A stretch of 64,000 bases of DNA from Gammaproteobacteria bacterium (GCA_002708765.1 PAPD01000018.1:5794-69793), one strand, 5' to 3'; shown: positions 38,245 to 47,226, counted from the stretch's first letter. Translations and numbers: made by a program. Notes: generated by a model from the sequence alone, not told the origin.

Positions 38245-38580
38245 ATGCACAAAAGATACGTAACCGAAATGGGCATGGGTACAGACGTACATGGTCGAGA
38301 TTATACCCTAGCAGCGGAAAGAGCCATATTCGATGCAATTCATCATTCAAGCCTTAATTTTTTTCAACACCTCGATAAAAATCCCGAAGACATGATCATA
38401 GAGCTGATGATCGGTGTTCCTGAGCCGGATCAGGTCAACAAGAATAAACTGGTCGAAGCTCTGCCTTATGGGACAGTGCAGGTTAAAGTTATCCGAGGAG
38501 GGCTTGAAATTCCATCAGACGAAGGAGATGATTCCATAGTGATCGCAAACGCCGGCATTATCGTTCGACTAGATGACTGA
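38245..38580 (+). CDS. Lin0512 family protein
   Basis: A 111-residue protein with the family's conserved GMGTDVHGRDYTLAA start and IANAGIIVRLDD end. The fold is small alpha-beta; the function of Lin0512 proteins is not established. SD AGGA lies 9 nt before the ATG. Mannonate dehydratase follows 39 bp downstream, which suggests that the two are co-expressed. Confidence 0.88.
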   Translation: MHKRYVTEMGMGTDVHGRDYTLAAERAIFDAIHHSSLNFFQHLDKNPEDMIIELMIGVPEPDQVNKNKLVEALPYGTVQVKVIRGGLEIPSDEGDDSIVIANAGIIVRLDD

Positions 38581-38619
38581 CCTTTCAAAAAATGAACCGC
38601 CCACAGGAGAAACAGTTGC

Positions 38620-39795
38620 ATGATTGAGTCATGGAGATGGTTTGGTCCGGAAGACCCGGTTACGCTGGAGCAAATCGTTGAAGCGGGAGCAAAAGGAATA
38701 GTCACTGCTCTGGATCATATTCCCACGGGAGAGATATGGCCCTTAACTGATATTGAAGAGCGTAAGAGAAAAATCGAATCTTATGGGCTTACCTGGAAGG
38801 TAGTCGAAAGTGTTCCGGTTCACACTGAAATCAAATCAGGGTCTGGCCATTTTAAGCACTACATCAGCAACTACCAACAAACAATAACTAACCTGGGGGA
38901 AAACGGTATCGAATGCATATGCTACAACTTTATGCCTGTCCTTGACTGGACCAGAACCAATCTCAAACTGGATCTCCCCAACTTCTCTCAGGCCTTAAGC
39001 TTCGATATTTCAGAATTCGCTGCATACGACATCTTCATTCTCGAGAGAGCTAACGCCTCCGAAAGCTATCCCCAGGAAATTCAGGAAAAAGCCCAGCTTA
39101 AATACGTTAATATGACAGAAGTTGACAAAGAGAAACTAGAAAAAAATATCATTGCAGGGCTCCCTGGCGGAGAAGGATCTCATACTCGAGAAAGCCTCAG
39201 AAAAGCAATCAATTTGTTCAAGAACCTAGGCGAGAACAAATTACGAGAACACCTATACGATTTTCTAAAAAGAATAATACCAGTGGCAGAAAAACACAGT
39301 ATTAATATGGCGATTCATCCCGATGATCCGCCGTTTGGGCTCTTCGGATTGCCTAGGGTAGTCTCCACTGCTGATGATGCCGAAAAAATCATGCGGGAAG
39401 TCCCAAGCCTATGCAACGGATTAACGCTTTGTGCAGGCTCGTTTGGAGCACGCTCCGATAACGATCTGATTTCCATGGTCGAAAACTTCGGAGAAAAAAT
39501 TCATTTTACTCATCTTAGGAATATTCGACGAAAAACGGATGGTTCCTTTACCGAATCCGAACATCTTGCCGGAGACAATGATATGGTGGGTATTATCAAG
39601 GCAATTCTTGAAGTCGAGGAAAAATCGGGTCGCGAAATGCCGATGCGGCCAGATCACGGCCACACCATGGGTGAAGAGCGGCACAGAGAAGACGTAAGGC
39701 CGGGGTATTCTTATTCCGGAAGAATGAAGGGACTGGCCGAGCTAAGGGGGGTTATCCATGCGGTGAAAACACTTAGCAAAACTAGCCAGGCATAA
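38620..39795 (+). CDS. uxuA: mannonate dehydratase
   Basis: A 391-residue enzyme matching UxuA along its whole length. RWFGPEDPVTLEQIVEAGA opens the protein, and metal ligands are visible in AIHPDDPP, LCAGSFGAR, HFTHLRNI and RPDHGH. It dehydrates D-mannonate to 2-keto-3-deoxygluconate in hexuronate breakdown. The other hexuronate genes (uxaC, uxuB, kdgK) are not in the window. It overlaps the convergent kinase gene by 14 bp. Confidence 0.94.
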   Translation: MIESWRWFGPEDPVTLEQIVEAGAKGIVTALDHIPTGEIWPLTDIEERKRKIESYGLTWKVVESVPVHTEIKSGSGHFKHYISNYQQTITNLGENGIECICYNFMPVLDWTRTNLKLDLPNFSQALSFDISEFAAYDIFILERANASESYPQEIQEKAQLKYVNMTEVDKEKLEKNIIAGLPGGEGSHTRESLRKAINLFKNLGENKLREHLYDFLKRIIPVAEKHSINMAIHPDDPPFGLFGLPRVVSTADDAEKIMREVPSLCNGLTLCAGSFGARSDNDLISMVENFGEKIHFTHLRNIRRKTDGSFTESEHLAGDNDMVGIIKAILEVEEKSGREMPMRPDHGHTMGEERHREDVRPGYSYSGRMKGLAELRGVIHAVKTLSKTSQA

Positions 39796-40864
39796 GATCG
39801 AAGACCTCCAGATCTTCGGAAGCAGCGCTTTGTCGGGCGACCATTTTCTGCATCCAGGCCATCCCAGCTTCATTAGTCGGATCCAGTGTCCCAGCAATCA
39901 CCGCGGTGTAGACCCAGTCATATAGCATACATCGCCGGTAATCGGACCATACGTCTTCAAAAGTCAGGCTCTCAACACCGAACCGAGCTAGTCCTTCAAG
40001 GTATCTCTGGAGAAGTTCTTTTTCGTTTTTTTGCCTTACTCCGGTTTTGGTATTCTGTCCAAGAAGAACCGCTACATCAAACATTCCTTTGGCAATCAGC
40101 GGACCCTGCCAATCCAGAATGGCTATGGGGTGATGATGCGACTCGACCCCGAAGAGCAAATTAGGCATCCTGAAATCACCATGACAAAGTGTATTAGGAC
40201 CACTCATTCTTTCTTCTTGTAGCAGAGGTATTATCTCAAGAAATTTATTCCGATGGACACGAACACTCTCGGGAACATAATCGCCGAAGACTTCAATCAT
40301 CGTATCCCAGCCACTTCTCGCCCAGTCCCTCATGTTGTCAGCGTGATAGCTGTTTACTATTCCGGGCACCCAACCCAATCCATCTGTTTTATTCCAAAAA
40401 GCAGCGTGGAGTTTGGATAACTCGTCAATTGCTAATTCAGCCTGGACCAGAGTGGCGCCTACTTCCTGATCGCCTACCTCATAAGCGGTCAGGTCTTCCA
40501 TAAGTATCAGGAAATTACTGTCTTCCAGGTCACAAAAATAAAAACTCGGGCATCTTGCCTCGGTAAGAGGATCTAATTCCTTAGCGAATCTGGTCTCCCG
40601 TTCATAAAGATTCATATTCATTGCGACTTCGCGATTGGTTGGATTTTCAGACGCGTACTTAGCGATAATTGATGCAGGGGCATCAGAGACATCATTGTCA
40701 TAGATCAACGTCAGCTTCGCTATATCTGCCATCATACCCGTGCCTTCCGCCAAAGGCTGAATATGCACATCCGTAACAATAACTCCTTCAGGTAAGACCT
40801 TGCCAGTTAGGCACTTACTTAGATATTCGGGAGTAAGCCCTTTTGGGAAATCTGGTAAACTCAT
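39782..40864 (-). CDS. APH-family phosphotransferase
   Basis: A 360-residue kinase of the aminoglycoside-phosphotransferase fold. TLCHGDFRMPNLLF is the Brenner motif and ILDWQGPLIAKGMFDVA the metal-binding segment. It resembles DUF1679/EcKinase-like APH proteins and is distinct from the kinase at 10577. I choose the ATG at 40864 with GAGGA before it over an ATG six bases upstream and a longer upstream reading. The phosphate acceptor is unknown. Confidence 0.87.
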   Translation of the reverse strand: MSLPDFPKGLTPEYLSKCLTGKVLPEGVIVTDVHIQPLAEGTGMMADIAKLTLIYDNDVSDAPASIIAKYASENPTNREVAMNMNLYERETRFAKELDPLTEARCPSFYFCDLEDSNFLILMEDLTAYEVGDQEVGATLVQAELAIDELSKLHAAFWNKTDGLGWVPGIVNSYHADNMRDWARSGWDTMIEVFGDYVPESVRVHRNKFLEIIPLLQEERMSGPNTLCHGDFRMPNLLFGVESHHHPIAILDWQGPLIAKGMFDVAVLLGQNTKTGVRQKNEKELLQRYLEGLARFGVESLTFEDVWSDYRRCMLYDWVYTAVIAGTLDPTNEAGMAWMQKMVARQSAASEDLEVFDLMPG

Positions 40865-41115
40865 GGTCATGTCCTCTGCACATTTCTTGTTATAAGAGAA
40901 AGGTTTCCCCGTTCTCAGTCTCGTGCTTTTCTGACGCCTCGCGTCCTGGAAAGGCAAGCAATATCCCCTAGTTATTCTTAACCCAATCCATTGAAAAAGT
41001 TAAGTAAAAACTTCCTTGTCACAGCAGGTCTTAACTAAACCTCTTATGATCAAACCGTTTTCAGCTCATTCGTAAGCAAACGATGACACAAATTGAGGAT
41101 TCAGGATAACTTCTT
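40865..41115. other. intergenic region
   Basis: This gap separates the kinase and the NTF2-like gene, both on the minus strand. I see no convincing coding region, no strong terminator and no clear promoter. A weak AAGTT/AACTT pair is present at about 40998-41015. Confidence 0.5.
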
Positions 41116-41598
41116 CTACTTTACCAGTGCGCGCTGGGCGTTTCTAAACGAAGTTAATTCGAATTCCGGATTGGGTTCTCCAGGTTGCTGTTCATAGCAG
41201 ATGACGTCATAAAAATCTCTGAAATAGAGAATTTTCCCATCAACGACCTTCGACACTCCACAGATATGAGGGGTCATAAGATCTCTTCCGGAGGCATCCC
41301 AATGATGATCAATCCGCTCAGTAAAGACAATGTCACCGTTGGTAGCCAGATTCAGAATATCAGCGCTGAAATGGGTCATGTTTTTAAGTATGGACACCTG
41401 TTTGCCAAAACCACCGCTTGCTAAATGCCTGAACAGATGTTCTTTCCCATAAATAGTGTCCAGCCCGCTGTTAGCCCATACGAACTCCGGACTGCAGAGC
41501 TCGGCAGCCGCTTGCTCCAAGGTTCCGGCTTCCATCGCACGAATTAGCTTTAAAACCGTTCGTTCGTTATCATTTCTACCAAGGGATACATTAACCAT
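41116..41598 (-). CDS. NTF2/SnoaL-like protein
   Basis: A 160-residue cone-shaped domain protein. VLKLIRAMEAGTLEQAAAEL and CSPEFVWANSGLDTIYGKEHL match the limonene-1,2-epoxide hydrolase/SnoaL group. DRSG-like ring Asp pairs of epoxide hydrolases are not obvious. The ATG at 41598, with AAAGGA, is preferred over TTG at 41601. It is divergent from the crotonase gene. Confidence 0.8.
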   Translation of the reverse strand: MVNVSLGRNDNERTVLKLIRAMEAGTLEQAAAELCSPEFVWANSGLDTIYGKEHLFRHLASGGFGKQVSILKNMTHFSADILNLATNGDIVFTERIDHHWDASGRDLMTPHICGVSKVVDGKILYFRDFYDVICYEQQPGEPNPEFELTSFRNAQRALVK

Positions 41599-41695
41599 CA
41601 ATTGGTCCTTTCTATGGTGTTGTTAAGAAATTACCAGTTTTTGGCCTATCGGACCAAATATCATTAGACTCGAATCACCAGAACCAGGACAGATC

Positions 41696-42550
41696 ATGAC
41701 CCAAAACTTTAAATTTATACGCTACGAAGGAGTTTCCGAAGGAGTAGCCAGAATAGTGCTCAACCGGCCGGAAAAGCGAAACGCCCAAAATAAGGGAATG
41801 CTATACGAACTGAATAGCGCCCTTGATGAAGCGTCGCAAGATAACAACTGCAAAGTCATCGTACTCGCAGCCGAAGGGCCTGATTTTTCATCGGGTCATG
41901 ATATGAAAGATAGAGAGCCCTTGACACAAAAACCAGTGGGAACCTGGGGTGGATTTACACAGCCAGGCATCGAAGGGCACTGGGCATTCGAAGAGGAACT
42001 ATATCTTGGATTTTGTTGGCGATGGAGAAATATACCCAAACCAACAATGGTAGAAGTACAAGGCAGAGTGATAGCAGGAGGGCTTATGCTTGTCTGGCCA
42101 TTTGATATTATCGTGGCCAGCGACGATGCGCGTTTTTCCGATCCGGTAGTCGCCTTCGGAGTCAACGGAGTCGAGTATTTTGCTCATCCATGGGAAGTGG
42201 GCGTGAGAAAAGCGAAGGAGATGCTTTTTACGGGTGAAGCAATTACTGCCGATGAAGCGAAAACCCTAGGCATGGTAAACCATGTAGTTTCTAGAGCTGA
42301 GCTGACTGATTTTACGATGAATATGGCCAAGCACATTGCTAGGCAACCGCTCCTTGCTCTGAAACTTGCAAAACAATCAGTTAATCAGATGCAGGATGGG
42401 CAGGGAATCTGGACATCCCTTCAGGCCGCAATGTCGCTGCAACACATGGGGCATGCCCATGAAAGACTCATTAACCAGATGGCAGTAGAACCTGAAGGCG
42501 AAGAAAAGATAAAAAAACAAGCAAAAAAAGACAAATCAAACGAATTCTAG
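41696..42550 (+). CDS. crotonase-family protein lacking hydratase Glu residues
   Basis: A 284-residue crotonase with LNRPEKRNAQN and the oxyanion motif SSGHDMKD. The two catalytic Glu residues of enoyl-CoA hydratase are absent: the first loop reads IAGGLMLVWP and the second FSDPVVAFG. This argues against simple hydration and for another crotonase reaction. It is followed 79 bp later by a DUF35 protein and a thiolase, so a CoA-thioester pathway is likely. The C terminus is Lys-rich. Confidence 0.88.
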   Translation: MTQNFKFIRYEGVSEGVARIVLNRPEKRNAQNKGMLYELNSALDEASQDNNCKVIVLAAEGPDFSSGHDMKDREPLTQKPVGTWGGFTQPGIEGHWAFEEELYLGFCWRWRNIPKPTMVEVQGRVIAGGLMLVWPFDIIVASDDARFSDPVVAFGVNGVEYFAHPWEVGVRKAKEMLFTGEAITADEAKTLGMVNHVVSRAELTDFTMNMAKHIARQPLLALKLAKQSVNQMQDGQGIWTSLQAAMSLQHMGHAHERLINQMAVEPEGEEKIKKQAKKDKSNEF

Positions 42551-42629
42551 TCTCTCCCTATTTGCTGGATTAGATCAAAAAAAGCTGATAACTTTCTGAA
42601 CGATAGAGCAGATTATAAAAGAGGTGGTA

Positions 42630-43055
42630 ATGGGTCAGGTTTCAATTAACGAAAATGTCATGGATTTGACGCCGGACGGCCCCCGATTAAAGGGAATGCG
42701 TTGCAAGGAATGCAACAATCACGTCTTTCCAATGCAATCAGGATGCCCGAAATGTACCTCGGACAACGTAGAAGAGGTGCAGCTTGGAAACAAAGGAACG
42801 CTTTGGGCATGGACAATCCAGGGGTTTCCACCTAAAGCGCCGCCTTATCTAGGCGAAGCAAACCCCGAAAAATTTAAAGCCTACGGAGTCGGCTATATTG
42901 AGCTCCCGGGCCAATTGAAAGTGGAATCCAGATTAACTATCTCTGACCCAACCCAGTTGAAAAGCGGTATGATGATGGAAATAGTGGGTGAAGCTATCGG
43001 TGAGGATGAAAACGGGAATGAGCTAGTAACATTCGCTTTTGCACCTACCGATTAA
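42630..43055 (+). CDS. Zn-ribbon/OB-fold DUF35 protein (thiolase partner)
   Basis: A 141-residue DUF35 protein. The zinc ribbon is CKECNNHVFP and CPKC (two CxxC), followed by an OB fold. GTLWAWTIQGFPPKAPPY is the usual link. Such proteins bind acyl-CoA and pair with thiolase-like enzymes. The thiolase begins 15 bp after its stop. The ATG at 42630 is better than the GTG two codons upstream because GAGGTG lies before it. Confidence 0.92.
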   Translation: MGQVSINENVMDLTPDGPRLKGMRCKECNNHVFPMQSGCPKCTSDNVEEVQLGNKGTLWAWTIQGFPPKAPPYLGEANPEKFKAYGVGYIELPGQLKVESRLTISDPTQLKSGMMMEIVGEAIGEDENGNELVTFAFAPTD

Positions 43056-43070
43056 TAAAGGAGAAATTTT

Positions 43071-44219
43071 ATGAGTGACGACGTAGCAATTGTTGGTATA
43101 GGAATACATCCTTTCGGGCGTCATGAGGGGGTTAGCGGCATGGAACAAGGAGCCATCGCCATAAGGAAGGCCTGCGAAGATGCGGGGATCAGCTGGAACG
43201 ATCTTCAGTTCGCTTTTGGAGGAAGCGTCGCTGCAGGATCTCCTGACCACATGGTTTCGCAAATGGGTCTGACGGGACTTCAATTCATTAATGTCGTAAA
43301 TGGTTGTGCCACAGGCGGTTCGGCACTGATTTCCACCTTTAATACTATAAAGTCGGGAGCTTATGATCTCGGGGTTGCTGTCGGATTTGATAAACACGAG
43401 CGCGGTGCCTTCAGAGTTCAAACCGGGAAGCAGGGAGAGCGAGACTGGTATGGGGGTAGTGGCATGGCTTTAACCACACAATTTTTCGGAATGAAGATAA
43501 ATAAATACATGGAAGACTATGGGATTACCCAGAGCTCACTAGCGAAGGTAGCTTCCAAGGCTTTTCGAAATGGTTCGAAGAACGAAAATGCCTGGCGAAG
43601 GCAGGCCTTTGGAGAAGAAGAAGTTCTTCAGTCACAAATGCTATCCTACCCGCTGACACAGTACATGTTCTGCTCTCCGGGAGAAGGAGGTGTTGCACTG
43701 GTTCTGGCTAGGGCAGACAAGGCTCACCAATATACCGATAAGCCGATTTTTCTTAAATCAGCGGTCGTCAGATCCAGAAAGTATGGAAGCTTCGAAGTTC
43801 TGGCGCCTTCTCTAGCTCTCGATTATGCAGATGGACCAACAGTGGATGCTTCAAAGGCAGCGTTTGAAGCCGCGGGAATAGGCCCTGAGGACATAGACAT
43901 TGCTCAACTTCAAGACACGGAATCAGGAGCAGAGATAATGCATATGGCCGAAAACGGTTTTTGTGAACACGGCGAACAGGAAAAAATGCTGGCAGATGGA
44001 GAAACCGAGATCACTGGCCGCCTTCCGGTTAATACCGATGGAGGTTGCCTAGCAAACGGTGAGCCGGTCGGAGCATCGGGGCTGCGTCAGGTTTATGAAA
44101 ACGTCCTGCAATTAAGGGGGCAGGCAGGGAAAAGGCAAGTGCCTGATAGCCCTAAGGTAGCCTATACCCACGTGTATGGTGCGCCGGGCATATCTGGCGT
44201 AACTATCCTTAGCGCCTGA
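43071..44219 (+). CDS. thiolase-like protein (SCP-x/Ltp2-type), DUF35 partner
   Basis: A 382-residue thiolase-fold enzyme. The nucleophilic Cys79 is kept in VVNGCATGGSAL, but the general-base His in GHP is replaced by Glu331 (NGEPVGASG), and the last-loop Cys/Gly pattern by Tyr369 (HVYGAPGISG). This matches thiolase-like proteins that work with DUF35 subunits, some of which are aldolases. It is therefore not a standard acetyl-CoA acetyltransferase. SD AAAGGAG precedes the ATG. A strong hairpin follows the stop. Confidence 0.9.
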   Translation: MSDDVAIVGIGIHPFGRHEGVSGMEQGAIAIRKACEDAGISWNDLQFAFGGSVAAGSPDHMVSQMGLTGLQFINVVNGCATGGSALISTFNTIKSGAYDLGVAVGFDKHERGAFRVQTGKQGERDWYGGSGMALTTQFFGMKINKYMEDYGITQSSLAKVASKAFRNGSKNENAWRRQAFGEEEVLQSQMLSYPLTQYMFCSPGEGGVALVLARADKAHQYTDKPIFLKSAVVRSRKYGSFEVLAPSLALDYADGPTVDASKAAFEAAGIGPEDIDIAQLQDTESGAEIMHMAENGFCEHGEQEKMLADGETEITGRLPVNTDGGCLANGEPVGASGLRQVYENVLQLRGQAGKRQVPDSPKVAYTHVYGAPGISGVTILSA

Positions 44220-44231
44220 TAGGAAGTTCGC

Positions 44232-44262
44232 GTATATGCCTCATCCAAAATGAGGCATATAC
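44232..44262 (+). terminator. perfect 13-bp hairpin after the thiolase gene
   Basis: GTATATGCCTCAT at 44232-44244 is the exact reverse complement of 44250-44262, with a 5-base loop CCAAA. It lies 12 bases after the thiolase stop, so a transcript-ending or RNA-stabilising role fits. There is no T-run afterwards, so intrinsic termination is not certain. Confidence 0.6.
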
Positions 44263-44303
44263 AGGACATACAATTAAACTTATCCTAATATCGGTACTAC
44301 AAT

Positions 44304-45149
44304 TTGAATCTAGAGATTAAAAAGCTTGATTCGCCCTGCGGTGCCATAATAGAAGAAATTGATCTGACACAAACACTTGAGTTTTCCGAGATCAATCTGA
44401 TCCGGAAGGCCTGGCTGGATAACCATATCCTGATTTTCCCCAACCAGAAAATAAATGATGACGAGCTTGAGAGATTCTCTCTCTGCTTCGGTGAGTTCGG
44501 AGAAGATCCATACATTGAACCCATAGAGGGACGAAAACACATCTGCGCGATTCAAAGGCTTGCAACCGAGAAAGCACCTATCTTTGCAGAATCATGGCAC
44601 AGTGACTGGAGCTTTATGGAAGTACCACCGGCTGGGACCTGTCTTTATGGGATAAAAATTCCTCCGCAAGGTGGGGCGACGAGTTTCGCTAATCAGCACC
44701 TGGCATACCAAAAATTGCCCGAGCATCTAAAAACCGAGGTAAACGGGAAGTACGCTGTGCATTCGGCGGCGGCAGGCTACGCCCCTGAAGGCCTTTTCGG
44801 TATGGATGAATTGGAAAAAGACAGGAGCATGCGAATAATAGTCTCGGACAATGCAAGACAAATCCAGATTCACCCCCTGGTACGACGTCATCCCGAAACA
44901 GGGGAAAAAGGGTTTTTTAGTTGTTTCGGCTATATCACCGGAATAAAAGACATGCCAGCAGACGAATCCAAAGACCTGCTACTTGAGCTATACCAATGGC
45001 AAACCAGACCAGAATTCACTTATCAGCATGACTGGAAAAAGGACATGTTGGTTCTATGGGATAACAGAAGCCTTTTGCACAGAGCGCATGGAGGGTATGA
45101 GGGATTCGACAGATTACTTCACCGAACAACAATAGCGGAACGCAAATAA
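44304..45149 (+). CDS. TauD/TfdA-family 2-oxoglutarate dioxygenase
   Basis: A 281-residue 2OG/Fe(II) enzyme. The iron-binding HxD is WHSDWSF, the distal His lies in LLHRAHGG and the 2OG Arg in RLLHRTTI. It resembles 2,4-D/alpha-ketoglutarate and taurine dioxygenases, which hydroxylate next to a heteroatom. The TTG at 44304 is the only start between an upstream in-frame stop and the conserved core, and its ribosome site is weak. A hydratase gene follows 2 bp later. Confidence 0.9.
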   Translation: MNLEIKKLDSPCGAIIEEIDLTQTLEFSEINLIRKAWLDNHILIFPNQKINDDELERFSLCFGEFGEDPYIEPIEGRKHICAIQRLATEKAPIFAESWHSDWSFMEVPPAGTCLYGIKIPPQGGATSFANQHLAYQKLPEHLKTEVNGKYAVHSAAAGYAPEGLFGMDELEKDRSMRIIVSDNARQIQIHPLVRRHPETGEKGFFSCFGYITGIKDMPADESKDLLLELYQWQTRPEFTYQHDWKKDMLVLWDNRSLLHRAHGGYEGFDRLLHRTTIAERK

Positions 45150-45151
45150 AA

Positions 45152-45856
45152 TTGAAGAGTCTGGTAGAGAATTTAACCTTGGCACTTAAAAAAGAAGAGC
45201 CTCTTCCACCTTTCGAGACAAATTTCGATATGCGGACCGCCTACCAAATTCAGCAGGAAGTTACGAGCAGGGTTTATCCATCAGAGTTGATCGGTCTAAA
45301 AGCAGGCGTAACGAGCAATGATATGCAGACATCATTAGGAATAACGAAGCCTCTGATAGGAAGTCTTTTTGAAGCCAACAAACTTCCGCCCCGACCTAGG
45401 ATTCCTTATCGTGAAGGAAGGTTGATCGAGTGCGAACTTGCCGTTATATCGGATCACAAGGGAAACGTTCACGCCATTGCAGCAGCTATAGAATTCGCGG
45501 TGATCGGGTTTCAAAGAAAAAACGACCTAAACGGACCAAACCTCGTAGCAGGCAATGTTGCGGTAGAAAAGTTTCTCCTGGGAACCCGGTATTCTGATAT
45601 CAATCTATTACAGGAACAGAGGGTCGAACTATTTCATGAAGAAAATCTCGTGAATAGTTCAGACCTAAACATCTCTCTAGGAGGAGCTACCAATGCTGCG
45701 TCCTTTATTGCGGATGAGGCTTCCCGCCGGAATTACGTTATTCCTGATCGATGTATTTTTCTTACGGGCGCCTGCGGAAAGGTATTTCCTGGGGCCCACG
45801 GAAAATATCTGGCGACCTTTGGTGCCCTCGGCGAGTTACATTTCGAGATCGTTTAG
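45152..45856 (+). CDS. 2-keto-4-pentenoate hydratase-like (FAH superfamily) protein
   Basis: A 234-residue protein with the MhpD/FAH fold. AYQIQQEVTSRV, LIGLKAGVTS and the metal-binding ECELAVI region followed by FAVIGFQ are visible. It probably hydrates or isomerises a dienoate or keto-acid in ring-fission-type catabolism. The TTG at 45152 begins 2 bases after the dioxygenase stop, so the two are one transcript. Confidence 0.85.
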   Translation: MKSLVENLTLALKKEEPLPPFETNFDMRTAYQIQQEVTSRVYPSELIGLKAGVTSNDMQTSLGITKPLIGSLFEANKLPPRPRIPYREGRLIECELAVISDHKGNVHAIAAAIEFAVIGFQRKNDLNGPNLVAGNVAVEKFLLGTRYSDINLLQEQRVELFHEENLVNSSDLNISLGGATNAASFIADEASRRNYVIPDRCIFLTGACGKVFPGAHGKYLATFGALGELHFEIV

Positions 45857-45887
45857 ATCTGTCTCAAAATTAAATCAGAATAAAGGC

Positions 45888-46763
45888 TCAAGCATTATCC
45901 AATAAACGCTCATACATAACCTTAAGAGCCTCACCCATGCTGTCAGGATGCTCTGAATCCGAAAATGATACTATCTCCTCCCAGGATTTGGCGATCTTAT
46001 CTATAGTTATCTCCTCTTGGCGCGGATCAAGATTAAGACCCCGGCTTCTTTCCCAGCGAACTTTTTTAAAAGATCCGGCAGAAGCCTCAAACATACTCCC
46101 CGATTCGGAGCAATTCTTATGCACAAGATAAGCAACCAGAGGAGCAACATACTCCGCCTTAATGGCTTTCTTTAGATCATCCGGGAAATTTGCACTGTTC
46201 ATTCCAGTAGCACCAAAAGGAGCCACACAATTGCAAGTTATATCAGATTTAGCGCCTTCTATAGCGATAGTCTTGGCGAGACCAAGCATGCCCAATTTAG
46301 CGGATGCATAATTAGCCTGCCCGAAATTACCATAGAGTCCAGTCGCCGAAGACAAAAAAACAATGCGCCCCCCTCCAGCTTCTTCAAAATGGGGCCAGGC
46401 AGCTCTAGTTAATTTGAAGGCACTGGTTAAGTGGACTCCCATAACATCAGACCATTGAGAATCACTCATTTTTTTCAGGGTCTTATCCATGATAAACCCC
46501 GCGTTATGGACAAGGCTATCCAGTCTTCCATTTTGATCCATTACACGATCTATCAGCTCCTGACTTTCTTCCACTGGTCCCTTAATAAAACTCACTTTTA
46601 ATCCCTCATTTTTCATAAATTCCAGGGAATGGCCGGGATAAGGAGTTCTACTATTTAATACCACATGGGCGCCGGCTTCTGCCAAACATCGAGCAAAAGA
46701 TAGACCCAAGCCTTTTGTTGCGCCTGTAACAAGCACGACTCTATCTTCAAAATCAATGCCCAT
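45888..46763 (-). CDS. MFE-2-like SDR (hydroxyacyl-CoA dehydrogenase type)
   Basis: A 291-residue SDR with VTGATKGLG, NAGF, catalytic Ser in LSSATG and YASAK. The C-terminal segment (GSMFEASAGSFKKVRWERSR) is that of the dehydrogenase unit of peroxisomal multifunctional enzyme type 2, which oxidises (R)-3-hydroxyacyl-CoA. The VOC gene upstream overlaps its start by 11 bp. It belongs to a minus-strand operon with the VOC gene and an acyl-CoA ligase. Confidence 0.92.
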   Translation of the reverse strand: MGIDFEDRVVLVTGATKGLGLSFARCLAEAGAHVVLNSRTPYPGHSLEFMKNEGLKVSFIKGPVEESQELIDRVMDQNGRLDSLVHNAGFIMDKTLKKMSDSQWSDVMGVHLTSAFKLTRAAWPHFEEAGGGRIVFLSSATGLYGNFGQANYASAKLGMLGLAKTIAIEGAKSDITCNCVAPFGATGMNSANFPDDLKKAIKAEYVAPLVAYLVHKNCSESGSMFEASAGSFKKVRWERSRGLNLDPRQEEITIDKIAKSWEEIVSFSDSEHPDSMGEALKVMYERLLDNA

Positions 46764-47226
46764 GCTTGAGGCTAGCCCTATCTAACTGAGGAACATCGGC
46801 ATCTTTTATCTCATAAATCTCGATAAGATTTCCGCATGGATCTCTGCCATAAATTGCTGAAGAGGTTTGGTCGAAATGGACAATATCCCCGACGAATTTC
46901 ATACCGTGCTTTTTTAAACGATCATACTCGGCAGCAATATCATCAACCTGCAATGCAAAATGCGGATACCCAAAGTCACATGGCCTGGATCTATGATCCC
47001 TAGGCTCGGGGTTAGAGTAATGCCAGAGTTCCAGGAAAATATTTCCTGCACTCAACATCGCTGTCCTGGCTTTCGCATTCTGCAGGCCAATCGCCTGGTC
47101 AACCTTTTCTACGTTATCGAACTCCGCTTCACGCTCGACAGAAAAACCCAGGGCTTCAGTGTAGAAGGTTATCGCTTTATCAAAATCGCTCACTCCTACC
47201 GCAATATGGTGAACACCAACAATCAT
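46753..47226 (-). CDS. VOC family protein (glyoxalase-like)
   Basis: A 157-residue vicinal-oxygen-chelate protein. The metal ligands are His in VGVHHIAVGV, Glu in FLELWHY, His in PHFALQVDD and Glu in NLIEIYE. This matches lactoylglutathione lyase, extradiol-type and methylmalonyl-CoA-epimerase-like folds. Its overlap with the MFE-2-like SDR and closeness to an acyl-CoA ligase favour an acyl-CoA-linked role such as epimerase. Confidence 0.85.
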   Translation of the reverse strand: MIVGVHHIAVGVSDFDKAITFYTEALGFSVEREAEFDNVEKVDQAIGLQNAKARTAMLSAGNIFLELWHYSNPEPRDHRSRPCDFGYPHFALQVDDIAAEYDRLKKHGMKFVGDIVHFDQTSSAIYGRDPCGNLIEIYEIKDADVPQLDRASLKHGH

